Notes: a model not told the origin generated them from the letters alone. A stretch of DNA of 64,000 nt from Haloarcula taiwanensis (GCA_002844335.1 CP019157.1:36323-100322), one strand, 5' to 3'. Numbered from the stretch's first letter, positions 43,596 to 51,767 are shown. Made by a program: numbers and translations.

Positions 43596-44822
43596 TCATC
43601 CAACGTTGTTCATAGCGGCAATGTCACGGATTGTATCGATTTCCGTTGTGAGATGAAGGACATCAGACATCGCCTCAATGGCGCTCGTAAACGGAACATC
43701 AAGCTCGTAATTGTAGTAGTTCCCCCGAGAACCGCTCCGGTTTTCGTGCGCTGAGAGGATACCTAACATCCGAAGGTCTGACAGGTGGTTATGGAGCGAC
43801 CGCTGGCCGAGCGCATCGGTTTCAGAGGACTCACAGAGTGAGCGATACTCCTCGTAGAGGTCACGCGTCCGACAGGGCGTTTCCTCTTTGGCTGCTTTCG
43901 AAATCACTGCCAATAGTGCAAGGCGGCCATGCGTCGTCAACTCGCGCATTCCTTCTTCGACCCGCTCTTGTTCGAGTTGTGAGCGAGCATCTTCGATGTG
44001 CGCTTCTTTGATCATCTCAGCTTCCCGGTTTTCCGCGATTTCTCCACCTAACCGAAGGAGATCAAGCGCCTGCCGAGCACTGCCACTGTCCCTGGCGGCG
44101 AGAGCTGCACACAACTGCAACACACCAGTATCGATTGACCCATCCGTGACAGCGACCTCAACTCGTGATTCGAGAATGTTTTTCAGTTCTGTGGCATCGT
44201 ATGGCGGGAACTGGAGTTCTCGCTCACAGAGAGTGTCCTGGACACGAGGGTCGAGCTGGTCACGAAATTTGAAATCGTTGCTGATGCCAATAACGCCGAC
44301 CTTTGCCGAGTCGAGATTCCCATTGGCCCTGGCCCGAGGAAGCTCATAGAGCAGCTCATCTCGGTCGCCAATGGAATCGACTTCATCAAGGACGATGAGA
44401 ATGGTCCCACCGATGGCCTCAAGCTCCTGATAGAGCTTTTTAAACACGGTTTGCTGTGGATACCCGGTCGTACTGATTTCGCCACCGGATGGACGGAGTT
44501 CATTGACGAGTTCCACAGCGACCTGATACGAGGAGTTGAGCGTCTTGCAATTGAGCGAAATAATGGAGAGATCGATATCATCGTACGCAGCGACGTCGTC
44601 CTGGAGTCGGTCAAGAAGGTAGTCGGTGACGGCTGTTTTCCCGACACCCGTATTGCCGTAGAGAAAGATGTTGTTTGGTTCCCACCCATCGATTACCGGC
44701 TGGAGAGCGTTCATATACTCCTCAATTTCTTCATCCCGCTCCTCAATCCGTTCCGGTTGGTAGGACTCCCCCAGGGCGTCTTTGTTCCGGAAGATGTTTT
44801 GCTTCCGCTCGAACCGACGCAT
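43596..44822 (-). CDS. orc1: Orc1/Cdc6 replication initiator
   Basis: 408 residues. AAA+ motifs are complete: Walker A GNTGVGKT (56-63), Walker B IVLDEVDSIGD (D146, E147), sensor 1 GISND, then an RFxx-type lid (RVQDTLCERELQFPPYDATE). A C-terminal winged helix (from about 300: HGRLALLAVISKAAKEETPC, SLHNHLSDLRMLGILSAHEN) binds ORB DNA. Both flanks carry ORB repeats. This is the probable initiator of the replicon. TATATAAAA lies about 20 bp upstream of its ATG. Confidence 0.93.
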   Translation of the reverse strand: MRRFERKQNIFRNKDALGESYQPERIEERDEEIEEYMNALQPVIDGWEPNNIFLYGNTGVGKTAVTDYLLDRLQDDVAAYDDIDLSIISLNCKTLNSSYQVAVELVNELRPSGGEISTTGYPQQTVFKKLYQELEAIGGTILIVLDEVDSIGDRDELLYELPRARANGNLDSAKVGVIGISNDFKFRDQLDPRVQDTLCERELQFPPYDATELKNILESRVEVAVTDGSIDTGVLQLCAALAARDSGSARQALDLLRLGGEIAENREAEMIKEAHIEDARSQLEQERVEEGMRELTTHGRLALLAVISKAAKEETPCRTRDLYEEYRSLCESSETDALGQRSLHNHLSDLRMLGILSAHENRSGSRGNYYNYELDVPFTSAIEAMSDVLHLTTEIDTIRDIAAMNNVG

Positions 44823-44843
44823 AGGGAATCTTTCACAAGAGGG

Positions 44844-45112
44844 GTATATAAAACCACCTCTGCATCTGTTTCAAGTGAAGCCACTCACACACACCACTGT
44901 TTCGAGTGAAGAACTAGAGTAGAGTAGTTACTAGAACAACAGTCCACTGTTTCATCTAAAGCGTTGACATTAGTCTAGTTGGCCAGAATCCCGATTCTGG
45001 TGGTAACGGTCTTGGAACTCCCATTTTTAGCCGCTTCGTGGTAGATGACTGGTTGCTCGAATTCTACAGGGTCTCCACCCTTTCCCGGCTTCACGTGAAA
45101 GAGTGGTGTGTC
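44844..45112. other. Candidate replication origin upstream of orc1
   Basis: ORB copies point toward each other: 44861-44880 (partial), 44888-44911 (CACACACCACTGTTTCGAGT then GAAG) and 44941-44961 (degenerate) in the plus orientation, and 45089-45112 in the minus orientation (TTCACGTGAAAGAGTGGTGT then GTC). The ~130 bp between the inverted sets would be the unwinding region. This is the standard archaeal origin plan beside an orc1 gene. Confidence 0.8.
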
Positions 45113-45158
45113 TCTCCCCGGGGTCACGCTGTCCCATCTCGAAGTCAATACCCTCACG

Positions 45159-45199
45159 CTAACCAACATCCGGCGTCAGTTGGGAGAAATGTTGGTTAG
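45159..45199. repeat. 41-bp palindrome, CTAACCAAC family, copy 5
   Basis: Arms CTAACCAACAT and ATGTTGGTTAG, perfect over 11 bp, loop 19 bp. It lies 46 bp beyond the inverted ORB of the candidate origin. Confidence 0.9.
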
Positions 45200-45513
45200 T
45201 TATGGCCGTGACTGTGGACTTTCAGGCACCACTGTCTTGACGGACTATCTGACAGTGTTGTCAGAAGGCGATGAAAGAGGATGTCAGATAGAATCGTTCG
45301 TTCTCAGACTTCTTTTCCTACACCTCATAGAGGGAAGGAAAAGGGAAGTCGTTTCACGTCACTCTAACGAAACGAGAACAAGCGTAAGTTACGCACCACA
45401 TTCGTGTGGATTTTATTGTAGGGGTCTAGTGGGGAATTCGTTACCGCTCTTGTCGACCACCTCCATCTGACACGCTACTCGCGAGCGTGCTGACAACACT
45501 GTCAGAACGCGTC
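45200..45513. other. Intergenic with two inverted 16-bp palindromes
   Basis: CTGACAGTGTTGTCAG at 45249-45264 and its reverse complement at 45490-45505 enclose 225 bp with no supported gene. The second lies 9 bp beyond the stop of the small-gene operon and could be its terminator hairpin. Confidence 0.6.
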
Positions 45514-46479
45514 TCAGTCATCCGCGTTCACCGCCGTTGCCTGATTCAGCTGATCCAAGTCCATCGTGTCTGTCGGCTCTTCGGCTGTCTTCTGTTTGTT
45601 CTCGCTTTCACTGTCGGTTCTGACATCGGCGTCAGCAGTGTCTGCATTGTGGACGCTAGCTTTCATTTTCCGCTTTGGAACGGTCAGGGTATGTGGTTTC
45701 CCGGAGCGGAAGTTGATCAGTCCATGGTCGGAGCACTTGTCGATGTCAACGCAGTCCTTGTGGCCGTCACCATCGACGATCGTGAACCGCTGGACATCGC
45801 GCATGACACGCCCGGCTGTCTTGGAATAGGACTGTGGCTTGACGCCATCCAGCAGGCCTTCGTCTTCAAGCACCTCCACAGCCTGTTCAGTGTTCATCGT
45901 GAACTTCTGGCCGTCTGGCGTGACGTTCTGGTTCGTCTCGCCGCTGGCCTTATTCACGAACCGCTCGTACAGCGCCGCGGCACGTTTCTGTGACTTGCTG
46001 AGCGATGCGTCGGCGCCGGAGTTCAGATCAACCATCATCCGGTGCAGCGGGAGCATATTCCCCCGGCTCTTCTCCGAGGCGCCCTGATTCTCAGCAGTTG
46101 GCTGAGCGTTCGTAACCGACTCTTTCACCGTCCCGTACTCCTCGACGAACGGCTCGATGTCGCTTTTCTCGATGTCGGGCTCTGGATTCCCGAACACCAA
46201 GCGGTTGAGAGTTTTCCGGCCCGTCTTGTTTGAGGCGATGCTGTTGCCGACCGGCACGCCGCCGACAAACAGGTTCTCGATCTGCTTTGCATCACCCCGA
46301 TACTCGATGGACTCTTGCTCGGCAACCTCCGTTTCGAGTTCGTCAACGCGCTCACGAAGGTGTTCGTTCTCTGTTCGTAGTTGTGAAACCTCTTCGATGA
46401 GGTCGGCAACAACATCCCGAAGGCCGTTCGGACTCTCGGGCAGTTCGTCGGCAGTAGGTGGAGAGCTGTCGACGCTCAT
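45514..46479 (-). CDS. Plasmid-type protein with N-terminal coiled coil
   Basis: 321 residues. Residues 20-58 form a coiled coil (VVADLIEEVSQLRTENEHLR, ERVDELETEVAEQE). The middle (KSQKRAAALYERFVNKASGE, FTMNTEQAVEVLEDEGLLDG, SYSKTAGRVMRDVQRFTIVD) is helical and HTH-like. The C-terminus (LINFRSGKPHTLTVPKRKM) may bind DNA. Last gene of a nine-gene overlapping operon beside the origin. A replication or maintenance role is inferred from location. Confidence 0.7.
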   Translation of the reverse strand: MSVDSSPPTADELPESPNGLRDVVADLIEEVSQLRTENEHLRERVDELETEVAEQESIEYRGDAKQIENLFVGGVPVGNSIASNKTGRKTLNRLVFGNPEPDIEKSDIEPFVEEYGTVKESVTNAQPTAENQGASEKSRGNMLPLHRMMVDLNSGADASLSKSQKRAAALYERFVNKASGETNQNVTPDGQKFTMNTEQAVEVLEDEGLLDGVKPQSYSKTAGRVMRDVQRFTIVDGDGHKDCVDIDKCSDHGLINFRSGKPHTLTVPKRKMKASVHNADTADADVRTDSESENKQKTAEEPTDTMDLDQLNQATAVNADD

Positions 46480-46694
46480 TGGGCACCTCCCGTGTGTGGA
46501 CCGCTGACTGTGTCGTGGACGATGCCCTCGAACGTTTCACTCAGCACGCCGCGATTGGGAGCAATCGCACTGTTGGTAGTCGGCTCGAACTGGGAACGGT
46601 GGCCCCTTCTCAGGTGCGTTGTGTTCTCGTAGTGTCTTCTCTGTCCTGCGACTTGCACGTGCGGTGAGTTAGAACCGCCAGCAGCGTCAGACAT
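46476..46694 (-). CDS. Small protein in the nine-gene operon
   Basis: 72 residues from MSDAAGGSNSPHVQVAGQRR. Basic (HYENTTHLRRGHRSQFEPTT), unusual for this proteome. ATGA overlap with the next gene (46479) supports the end; start chosen where it fits the upstream overlap. No family. Confidence 0.6.
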   Translation of the reverse strand: MSDAAGGSNSPHVQVAGQRRHYENTTHLRRGHRSQFEPTTNSAIAPNRGVLSETFEGIVHDTVSGPHTGGAQ

Positions 46695-46965
46695 TGGTAT
46701 CAGCCTCGACAAGACTGCGAACGACATCGGCGTTTGACCCGCGAGCGATACTGACACGGTCAGTAGCGACGTTGACCATCATCTCGGACGATTCGACAAG
46801 CACGCGTGCTTGGGCAGCATGCTCGTCGTAGGTGTAGCGCTCGCGAACGATCCCACGCAGCGAATCGCCGCTGAGTCGGTCGACCATCACAGGCGTGCCG
46901 ACGTCGGCGGGTTCGTCATGGCGTGCCTTGCGTTTGGCCGGCCCGCCCTGGCTGGCTCTACTCAT
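46687..46965 (-). CDS. Small protein in the nine-gene operon
   Basis: 92 residues from MSRASQGGPAKRKARHDEPA. A basic start is followed by a helical part (DSLRGIVRERYTYDEHAAQA, RVLVESSEMMVNVATDRVSI). Its ATG overlaps the stop of the upstream 46-residue gene. The longer open frame upstream overlaps that gene completely and is rejected. Confidence 0.6.
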   Translation of the reverse strand: MSRASQGGPAKRKARHDEPADVGTPVMVDRLSGDSLRGIVRERYTYDEHAAQARVLVESSEMMVNVATDRVSIARGSNADVVRSLVEADTNV

Positions 46966-47098
46966 CGGCCCACCCCCGCTTGCGCACTCGCCCGAGCGCA
47001 TCGAGCAACACCGCCTCGGCGTCGGTGTCTGCGTCGTCGGCAACGAGATCGGCGACCTCGACGACACGGTCGACAGTAGCGTCGGACTCATTCGCCAT
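46958..47098 (-). CDS. Small acidic protein, 46 residues
   Basis: MANESDATVDRVVEVADLVA then DDADTDAEAVLLDALGRVRK and RGWADE. Short and helical. The start overlaps the end of the upstream gene by 11 bases and its stop overlaps the next ATG, matching the operon pattern. Below the size that most callers report. Confidence 0.6.
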   Translation of the reverse strand: MANESDATVDRVVEVADLVADDADTDAEAVLLDALGRVRKRGWADE

Positions 47099-47300
47099 CG
47101 TCGCCCTCCTGGTCGCGTGGTCGAAGGTGGACGACGATGGTCCCCAGCTGGATACGATGCTGGACCTCAGTCACGCGGTAGTGGTCTGTGTCCCAGGTGA
47201 CGAGTTCGCCCTCGTGGGGAATCGCAGCACCGTAGTGCTCGATTGTCTCGGTGAAGCTCTCCGGCGTGTCTGGTTTCTCGACGAGTTCGAGGCGGGTCAC
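47088..47300 (-). CDS. Small protein in the nine-gene operon
   Basis: 70 residues (MTRLELVEKPDTPESFTETI, HYRVTEVQHRIQLGTIVVHL). Strand-rich, possibly a small beta-barrel. ATGA overlap with the upstream zinc-finger gene. No family. Confidence 0.65.
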   Translation of the reverse strand: MTRLELVEKPDTPESFTETIEHYGAAIPHEGELVTWDTDHYRVTEVQHRIQLGTIVVHLRPRDQEGDDGE

Positions 47301-47590
47301 TCAGACGCACCTCCCCGCGTCGCCGACCGGGCGAGTTCGAAGTCAAACTCGAAGCAACTTCCCAGGCCACACTCGTGGCAGTCCGCCGTGATCCGGAACT
47401 GGTCGGTGACGAACCACTGGACGTTGCCACAGTCCTGGCACTCGAATCCGACGGCGTGGCCGCGATACGAGGTGAGGGTCCCCTCTCGGTCGAGCTTCTG
47501 CATCGGGTTGGTCGCGCCACCGCGGCGGATCGCTGTTGGCACGTCGGTGCCGACACGAGAGCCTTTCGTGGACTGGGCGCTGCCGGTCAT
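47297..47590 (-). CDS. Small zinc-finger protein
   Basis: 97 residues. The C-terminal half has CQDC and, 20 residues later, CHEC (FECQDCGNVQWFVTDQFRIT, ADCHECGLGSCFEFDFELA), a zinc ribbon. Both ends overlap neighbours by four bases. Confidence 0.75.
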   Translation of the reverse strand: MTGSAQSTKGSRVGTDVPTAIRRGGATNPMQKLDREGTLTSYRGHAVGFECQDCGNVQWFVTDQFRITADCHECGLGSCFEFDFELARSATRGGASE

Positions 47591-48114
47591 GCCAGACCAC
47601 GCTCCGTAAGGAGTTCGTCACGTCGTTCGAACAGAGCTTCACTGTGGCACTTTTCGCACGGGACCCCACTTTCGAGGCGGTCTCGTGCGGCCTGTTTCAC
47701 CGCCTGTGGGTCGGTCACCTCAGTGAAGCCGGTCCACTGCTCGCTGGCAATCGGGTGATAGTGAGAACTACAGTAGAGATGGAACTCCGCCTGGTCATTC
47801 CACCAGATGTGGGTCGCCTCTGAGAGAGTGTCCTCGTCCAACTCGGCGTCGATAGCGTCGATCAACCGGTCCTGGGCGTCCCAGTACCGGCTGAGTGTGT
47901 CTGGGTCCGCCTCACGGAGGCTGACGTCTTCGAACGCTTCGAGTTCGTCGAGGATCGTCTCGATGTCTGCATCAGTTGCAGCGGCGCTCCCGCCGTCAGT
48001 CTTGAGCTCGCGGACAGGGCCGCCAACAACGGCCACCCCGTCGGCGTTCGGCCAGCGCTCGTTGAGCGAGCGCCGACCGTCTACGTCGTAGTAGTTGCCG
48101 TGGCCGGTGGTCAT
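47587..48114 (-). CDS. Protein with a C-terminal Cys/His cluster
   Basis: 175 residues. The middle is acidic and helical; the C-terminal 70 contain HLYCSSHYHPIASEQW and GVPCEKCHSEALFERRDELL, a likely metal site. Overlaps both neighbours by four bases. No family recognised. Confidence 0.7.
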   Translation of the reverse strand: MTTGHGNYYDVDGRRSLNERWPNADGVAVVGGPVRELKTDGGSAAATDADIETILDELEAFEDVSLREADPDTLSRYWDAQDRLIDAIDAELDEDTLSEATHIWWNDQAEFHLYCSSHYHPIASEQWTGFTEVTDPQAVKQAARDRLESGVPCEKCHSEALFERRDELLTERGLA

Positions 48115-48245
48115 GATTGGCTCCCTCCGTACTCTGGACAGTCGGTGTCGAGATGCTTCGCAAGGCTCTGCTGGGGGTCGATGTCGCTGTCACAGAACGG
48201 ACACCCCGTGGTGATGACCGCGCTCCCGCGTTTCTCGATGGCCAT
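48111..48245 (-). CDS. Small C2HC zinc-finger protein
   Basis: 44 residues from MAIEKRGSAVITTGCPFCDS. The spacing CPFC-x12-H-x4-C (DIDPQQSLAKHLDTDCPEYG) is a C2H2/C2HC zinc finger. It starts one base after the stop of the HTH gene upstream. Confidence 0.7.
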   Translation of the reverse strand: MAIEKRGSAVITTGCPFCDSDIDPQQSLAKHLDTDCPEYGGSQS

Positions 48246-48246
48246 C

Positions 48247-48630
48247 TCAGCAGTCACCTCCTGTCGTGCGGTCGGCGAGGTCATCCAGGGCGTCGACGGC
48301 CGGCTCCGTCTCGGTGGTCGCACAGACTGTGCCGTTGGCCTGGGACCAGCGCACCAGTCCGGTGTCGTCCAGTTTCGGGATGTGCGTCTGATATAACGAC
48401 ACGTACACGCGCTTGCGTTGTTGTGACTCGAGATGTTCGCGGGTAGTGTTGACTTCCGCAGCGGCGACGATCTCCGCGAGGTCGGTGAGTTCCAGTTGGC
48501 CGTGTTCGTTCACCGCTCGGAGGCACTGGCGTCGGCGTTCGGACTGGGCGACATCCAGCAGGGCGTCGAATGGGACGCTCACTGCCGGCGGCTCCGGCTC
48601 ATGGTCGCTGGAGAGGAGGCGTTTCAGCAT
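48247..48630 (-). CDS. DUF7344-type winged-HTH protein
   Basis: 127 residues. The core, FDALLDVAQSERRRQCLRAV to ELTDLAEIVAAAEV, then RKRVYVSLYQTHIPKLDDTG and LVRWSQANGTV, is the DUF7344 pattern (R-R-x-L/C-L..., VYVSLYQTHIPKLD-x-G). It heads the nine-gene operon and may regulate it. A relative lies in the transposon at 57104-57547. Confidence 0.85.
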   Translation of the reverse strand: MLKRLLSSDHEPEPPAVSVPFDALLDVAQSERRRQCLRAVNEHGQLELTDLAEIVAAAEVNTTREHLESQQRKRVYVSLYQTHIPKLDDTGLVRWSQANGTVCATTETEPAVDALDDLADRTTGGDC

Positions 48631-48965
48631 CCCGCCATCCCTCCGTTTAGGAACTGGATAGGGGCAGTAAGCGTTCTATTCGGCTCTGAAGGGTCGATTG
48701 TTTTTTGCGGGTGTGGCGTGTTCTTCATAGTGCGGTTCGGCAGCAGGCGGCCGCGGGGTTGACGCGGTCGCCAACACGTTTTGTGCCGGCGAAATCCGCC
48801 CTTACTGCCATATCTCACAATACCCTGTCCTGATAACTTATAACTGTGGGTCCAGATAGTAGGACCTGTGTTAAACAGCTTAGACCCAAATATGTCGGAC
48901 AGTATGGGGCAGTTAATTCCGAATCCCGGAGAAACTATACAATGTACAGTCGTTAATCGGGGTGA
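48631..48965. other. Promoter region of the nine-gene operon, otherwise no gene
   Basis: 335 bp between divergent genes. A 450-codon open frame covers this and the next kilobase on the minus strand but conflicts with better-supported genes and has shadow-like composition. Confidence 0.45.
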
Positions 48966-49280
48966 ATGCGTCCCGTGTTTGGCCTGACTGAAAGTGACAG
49001 GTCCATACTGCAACTTCTGGCAGATAGCGGGATTGCCGTCAAACCCGGAACAATTCGGTACAACCTCCGTGTTAGATACGACACTGAAATAGCCAAATCG
49101 ACAATCCACAGACGCTTGCCGAATTTGATACATGCGGGCCTCGTTGAACTTGAAGACAAGAAGAGTAGTCGCTACGCGATTACAGCACTTGGAGAGCGAC
49201 TGTTGGCTGAAAACCTCTCGGACGATGAAGTAATGCAAGTCAGCCAACGTGTCCAAGAAGGCCCGCCGGACGACAGCTAA
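48966..49280 (+). CDS. Winged-HTH protein, PhiH1-repressor-like
   Basis: 104 residues. LTESDRSILQLLADSGIAVK, GTIRYNLRV, AKSTIHRRLPNLIHAGLVEL and SSRYAITALGERLLAENLSD form a winged helix as in haloarchaeal phage repressor-type proteins. It converges with a RelE-type toxin gene, whose stop it overlaps by four bases. Confidence 0.8.
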   Translation: MRPVFGLTESDRSILQLLADSGIAVKPGTIRYNLRVRYDTEIAKSTIHRRLPNLIHAGLVELEDKKSSRYAITALGERLLAENLSDDEVMQVSQRVQEGPPDDS

Positions 49281-49531
49281 GAATCGTAGAAGCCGTCGCG
49301 GTGGCCGATTCGGAGAACACGAAGGACGGATTCGTTTTTGTCCCAGTCGATTTCGGCCCGGTATTCGCGGCCGATTTTTAATTTGAAGGTTTTTCGTCCT
49401 TGTAGCCGTTCGAGGTAGTGGTCTGGGTTCTCGCCGGCTTGCTTCAGTTTGTCGCGGATACGTTGTTCCATATCTGGTTGGAACGACGCTAACTCGTCGG
49501 TGGCCGATTCGGCCAACAACACATCTGCCAT
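49277..49531 (-). CDS. RelE/ParE-family toxin
   Basis: 84 residues. DVLLAESATDELASFQPDME, RIRDKLKQAGENPDHYLERL, KTFKLKIGREYRAEIDWDKN and VLRVLRIGHRDGFYD match RelE/ParE (R/K rich strand, GxxYRxxx, hydrophobic C-terminal strand with H-R). The HTH gene lies six bp upstream in the same direction. Confidence 0.88.
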   Translation of the reverse strand: MADVLLAESATDELASFQPDMEQRIRDKLKQAGENPDHYLERLQGRKTFKLKIGREYRAEIDWDKNESVLRVLRIGHRDGFYDS

Positions 49532-49537
49532 GTGACC

Positions 49538-49882
49538 TCAGACCTCGTCGAGACTGACAAATTCCTCTTCTTCGAGCCGGCGGTCGGCCTCGGCAGCCAC
49601 GTCGTCGGCGAGCCGCGGCCCGACGAGCGCGGTCCAACCCACAGCAGAGGCACCGAACTTCTTGCTTGCGACGATACCCGCATCTTCCATCTCTCCCAGC
49701 CGACGGCGAACCGTCTGGCTGCTGACTTCGATATCGAAGTGTTCGGCCAGCGCGTCGGTGATCTCGGTGGCAGTCAGCATGGGCTCTTCCGGCGTGGTTT
49801 CGTAGTCGAACGCCTTCAGCACGTCTTGTTCGGTCAGTTTGTCCGTGTACTTCCCAGAGTCGTTCCGTGCGCGATTGCTCAT
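49538..49882 (-). CDS. HTH protein, antitoxin candidate for the RelE-type toxin
   Basis: 114 residues. LTEQDVLKAFDYETTPEEPM, TATEITDALAEHFDIEVSSQ and TVRRRLGEMEDAGIVASKKF form a winged helix; the C-terminal helix (DDVAAEADRRLEEEEFVSLD) could bind the toxin. Precedes the RelE-type gene by 6 bp. Two copies of TGGTCCGGA precede it and may be its operator. Confidence 0.78.
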   Translation of the reverse strand: MSNRARNDSGKYTDKLTEQDVLKAFDYETTPEEPMLTATEITDALAEHFDIEVSSQTVRRRLGEMEDAGIVASKKFGASAVGWTALVGPRLADDVAAEADRRLEEEEFVSLDEV

Positions 49883-49927
49883 ATTTCCTAGAAGCCGGTG
49901 GGGGTTGATAATGTTTTCCCCGCCACA

Positions 49928-49969
49928 TGGTCCGGAACATAACGCTTAATCCCGTGTGGTCCGGACAAT
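49928..49969. promoter_or_regulatory. Direct repeats upstream of the HTH/RelE operon
   Basis: TGGTCCGGAACAT at 49928 and TGGTCCGGACAAT at 49957, a direct repeat at 29 bp. TCCGGA is itself a palindrome. Position suggests operator sites for the HTH protein. Confidence 0.45.
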
Positions 49970-49982
49970 ATGGCACGGAAGG

Positions 49983-50238
49983 CCGGCCACTCGGGACACT
50001 TGGAGCGGTGATCGTCTATGTGGCCCAGCCACCCATGTCCAGTACCCATTGGACTGAATGAAAGACTATCCGAGGCCGATAAGCATCAGCGACGCGAAAA
50101 CCGCCGGATTTCTTTCGGCACCATTCTATAATTCCTGAAGAACTGGCGGAGTTGTGATCCGAAGTCGTTTGGCAGATGCTGCCTTGTCCCCTTTAGAAGT
50201 AACCCGTGAGACAAACCACCCTGATGGACTTGGTCGGC
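49983..50238. other. Intergenic, no gene seen
   Basis: Unremarkable sequence without a supported frame or repeat. Confidence 0.35.
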
Positions 50239-50367
50239 TCACCTCATTGAGTAACGAACGTGGTCCTCCTCCCGCTTGTTGCGTATGAGGCGATACACTT
50301 CTACGACGGTGTTGATTACTTCACAAACCTGTTCGGCTAGGTCTAACGTCTGGATGAGTTCTCCCAT
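50239..50367 (-). CDS. Small helical protein, 42 residues
   Basis: MGELIQTLDLAEQVCEVINT then VVEVYRLIRNKREEDHVRYS. One amphipathic helix with a basic end. A TATA-like TTATATAT lies just upstream of the ATG. Supported by composition only. Confidence 0.4.
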   Translation of the reverse strand: MGELIQTLDLAEQVCEVINTVVEVYRLIRNKREEDHVRYSMR

Positions 50368-50451
50368 CCATATATAACGTACTGACGAATAATTCGATCG
50401 GGAGAAGAGTTCGTAGAGCCCTGGCTGGTTGTTAGCCGTTCAGGATGCTGT

Positions 50452-50766
50452 GTGCTTCCGACTGATCGTAGTCGTGTGCTTCCTGAAGATGCTCAAAATA
50501 AGACTGAGGCCCCGTCGTTAGTCCGTCTTGTAATAGTCGCAGTCTGGGCAGTCGTATTCGGCCCCAAAAGAGAGAGTCAACCTCCACAGGTTAACGAGGC
50601 GCATGCAAAAGCCGGGCGTGTGATGGTCGACGAGGAAGTCCGTCAATTGTACGAGCGATATCAGGCGGTCGAAAGCGCCGCCGAACGCCGTGAGAGTACG
50701 CTTGAAATGTGGAAGCTCGATGGATGTCGTCACGCAGAGATCTACGCAGCGCTCGCAAACGAGTGA
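50452..50766 (+). CDS. Small helical protein, start uncertain
   Basis: The coding-like part is VNEAHAKAGRVMVDEEVRQL, YERYQAVESAAERRESTLEM and WKLDGCRHAEIYAALANE to the stop at 50766; ATG at 50623 is a possible start giving 47 residues. On the other strand, a frame ending GAEYDCPDCDYYKTD also looks partly real, so one of the two is a remnant. Confidence 0.4.
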   Translation: MLPTDRSRVLPEDAQNKTEAPSLVRLVIVAVWAVVFGPKRESQPPQVNEAHAKAGRVMVDEEVRQLYERYQAVESAAERRESTLEMWKLDGCRHAEIYAALANE

Positions 50767-50891
50767 GCGGTCCTGCGTTCAACGGTTGCTTGTCCAGTGA
50801 AGTTTGTAGAAGGCTGTTCGGTCACCTCTTCTGGACGATTCTGTCCGCTTGTAATAAGATTTCATTAGTGTCCAGACCGACGGTAGCCCAT

Positions 50892-51359
50892 TCACGTATA
50901 TCCAGTACTGTCAGTGAGTATCTGTACGGTTTGTGCCAGAAGCCCCAGCACCACACAGAGGACTGTCGCCACTGCTGCCAGCAGGATAATCACAAGCAGG
51001 GGACCACCCAGTGGTGGAAGCAGTTGATCGAGGGATAGAGTTGCCGGGAGGATCCGAAGCACCGTCCAGAAAATTAGAACCGCTGAAGCCACGGCTCCAG
51101 CACCGGCCCCCGCGCATAGCAAACGCCGTGCCCACGTTCCAGACTGTCCCCAGTGCGTATGTGCGGCTAACAGCCCACCGCTTCCAAGGCCCAGTAGTCC
51201 GACAATCAAAAACACGCCAAAAAAGAGGCCAGCTACGCTTGTTCCGCCGGAGGCTGACTGCTCATACGTTACAATCGTACCGATAGTCGCTACGAGTGAG
51301 CAGAGGGACCCGCCAATAGTTCCAACAGCTAACCGACGCGGGGACACTGAATAGGGCAT
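50892..51359 (-). CDS. Four-helix membrane protein
   Basis: 155 residues from MPYSVSPRRLAVGTIGGSLC. Hydrophobic helices at about 10-30, 43-65, 80-105 and 120-145 (LLGLGSGGLLAAHTHWGQSG follows helix two). Ala/Gly/Leu-rich. No family recognised. Confidence 0.65.
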   Translation of the reverse strand: MPYSVSPRRLAVGTIGGSLCSLVATIGTIVTYEQSASGGTSVAGLFFGVFLIVGLLGLGSGGLLAAHTHWGQSGTWARRLLCAGAGAGAVASAVLIFWTVLRILPATLSLDQLLPPLGGPLLVIILLAAVATVLCVVLGLLAQTVQILTDSTGYT

Positions 51360-51767
51360 GCTAGCCACACTTGTGTCGGAAATCAAAACGATTCTGGACT
51401 GGCGGAGCAGCGGTAACGCCTGCTTCTATCGATTTTGACACCGACCATCACGTTCGGCACCGGTATAGTAGTTTGACCATTTGATTCGTTGCTTGGGTGG
51501 CACTCTGGTTGGTGTGAATGAGATGAAATAATGATAGTTTGTACCTCCGCGCGATTCACTAACCAACACACGGTGGCGATGGTAGCCTTGTGTTGGTTAG
51601 TCGAAGGGGGTATCGTAGCACAGTCCACACAGCGGCTGATTGCCGAACTATCGCTGGTGAATTGGCTGGTCAGTAGGTGTGTATATTGATCTCTGCTATC
51701 CTGACAGTCATAGGAGATGTTCTAATATCCGTGCAAGATACACAGTGCGGGTCTTACACGGAGAAAA
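51360..51767. other. Intergenic holding palindrome copy 6
   Basis: No supported gene. Besides the palindrome, sequence on both sides (about 51535-51690) resembles the surroundings of copy 7 (60790-60950). Confidence 0.45.
51559..51600. repeat. 42-bp palindrome, CTAACCAAC family, copy 6
   Basis: Perfect 12-bp arms CTAACCAACACA and TGTGTTGGTTAG; interior CGGTGG shared with copies 2 and 7. Confidence 0.9.

Noticed and set aside
48624..49976. 450-codon open frame on the minus strand
   Set aside because: It overlaps three better-supported genes (HTH 48966, RelE 49277, HTH 49538) and is rich in Arg and Pro in the manner of an antisense shadow.
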